Assembly (NCBI GenBank): GCA_023231475.1
Contig: JALJEE010001843.1
Coordinates: 1 to 44,887 of the forward strand
Direction: 5' to 3'
Source: Seison nebaliae
Lineage: Eukaryota; Rotifera; Pararotatoria; Seisonacea; Seisonidae
Length of the DNA: 44,887 nt
The translations under genes were made by a program, and so were the position numbers. Under the pieces are notes generated by a model that worked only from the letters and a program-made list of their open reading frames with translations, was not told where the DNA came from and made no database searches. Positions 44,545-44,887 of this stretch are shown here, in pieces. The number at the start of each line of letters is the position of its first letter. Positions within the stretch are counted from its first letter, which is position 1.

Positions 44545-44887
44545 CCTTAAGTTCATATCTTATCAAAATGATTATTCTCTTATAATGACGACCAACAACA
44601 CTGACTAAAACTTACCGTTTATTCCATCATTAAATTCGTGTTCTTAACTGAAAATTGATGACAAAAATCGTTAATTTTAAGTAAGATAAAACTAATTTTA
44701 AAATTAGTTATTAGCACAGTAAGGTTAAAAGTAGCTTAAAAGTTAGTGGCGTTAGACTAACACAGTAAACTAGTCAGCACCAGTCAAAAGGCAAGGTGAA
44801 TCAAAGTCACACTGGTGAATTCAGGTTAATTCCAATTTAATTTAATAATTTTTTATGTAACTTGATTATTCAAGGTATGGAATCGGA
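44545..44887. other. intergenic to window end
   Basis: No gene or repeat identified. Short recurring words such as CACAGTAA near 44716-44768 are too weak to call. Confidence 0.4.

Noticed and set aside
1-44887. CRISPR arrays, rRNA genes, bacterial-type promoters or terminators
   Set aside because: None were seen, and the window is clearly eukaryotic nuclear DNA.

Overview
This is eukaryotic nuclear DNA: about two-thirds A+T, split genes with GT-AG introns of only about 42-58 bp, and animal-specific gene families. A Pox-neuro-type paired domain, a hemolectin-like multi-VWD protein, a two-pore K+ channel and the very small introns together suggest a compact arthropod genome. An acariform mite is my best guess, but that is inference and not established.

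Layout. 1.3-2.0 kb: 3' end of an unrecognised gene with a twin CX3C helical hairpin. 3.2-4.5 kb: five-exon type II membrane protein with a cupin/JmjC-like domain. 6.1-7.0 kb: phosducin-like protein. 7.7-9.8 kb: two-pore K+ channel. 10.6-19.5 kb: one large secreted mosaic protein (about 28 exons, about 2,460 aa) built from three VWD-C8-TIL-EGF modules, two SUEL-type lectin domains and a 465-residue charged spacer. 19.6-22.2 kb (minus): a complete seven-exon TTC27, ending 42 bp from the mosaic gene. 22.7-23.2 kb: small coiled-coil gene. 23.2-31.4 kb: an 8.2-kb stretch with no convincing gene. 31.5-34.3 kb: single-exon FN3 membrane protein with a 450-residue tail. 35.5-36.3 kb: Pox-neuro-like gene that keeps only the PAI half of its paired domain and ends in an eh1-like motif. 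36.5-37.7 kb: tandem pair of BAG1-like ubiquitin-like proteins. 37.8-40.3 kb (minus): intronless 825-aa leucine-rich protein with an N-terminal elongin BC box. 40.6-44.9 kb: mobile-element debris: a Tc1/mariner-like element with matching inverted repeats and a reverse-transcriptase fossil inside, a truncated Tc1-type transposase, and a short hAT element with intact 8-bp target duplications and a dead transposase tail.

There is no operon-like logic; neighbours are mostly unrelated. The most interesting points are the PAI-only Pox gene, the domain mosaic with its charged insertion, a nine-residue motif shared by the cytoplasmic tails of the K+ channel and the FN3 protein, the ubiquitin-like pair with Cys tails, and the BC-box protein. 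Exon boundaries were worked out by hand from reading frame and GT/AG positions; the phases close for every multi-exon gene except one junction near 15.1 kb.
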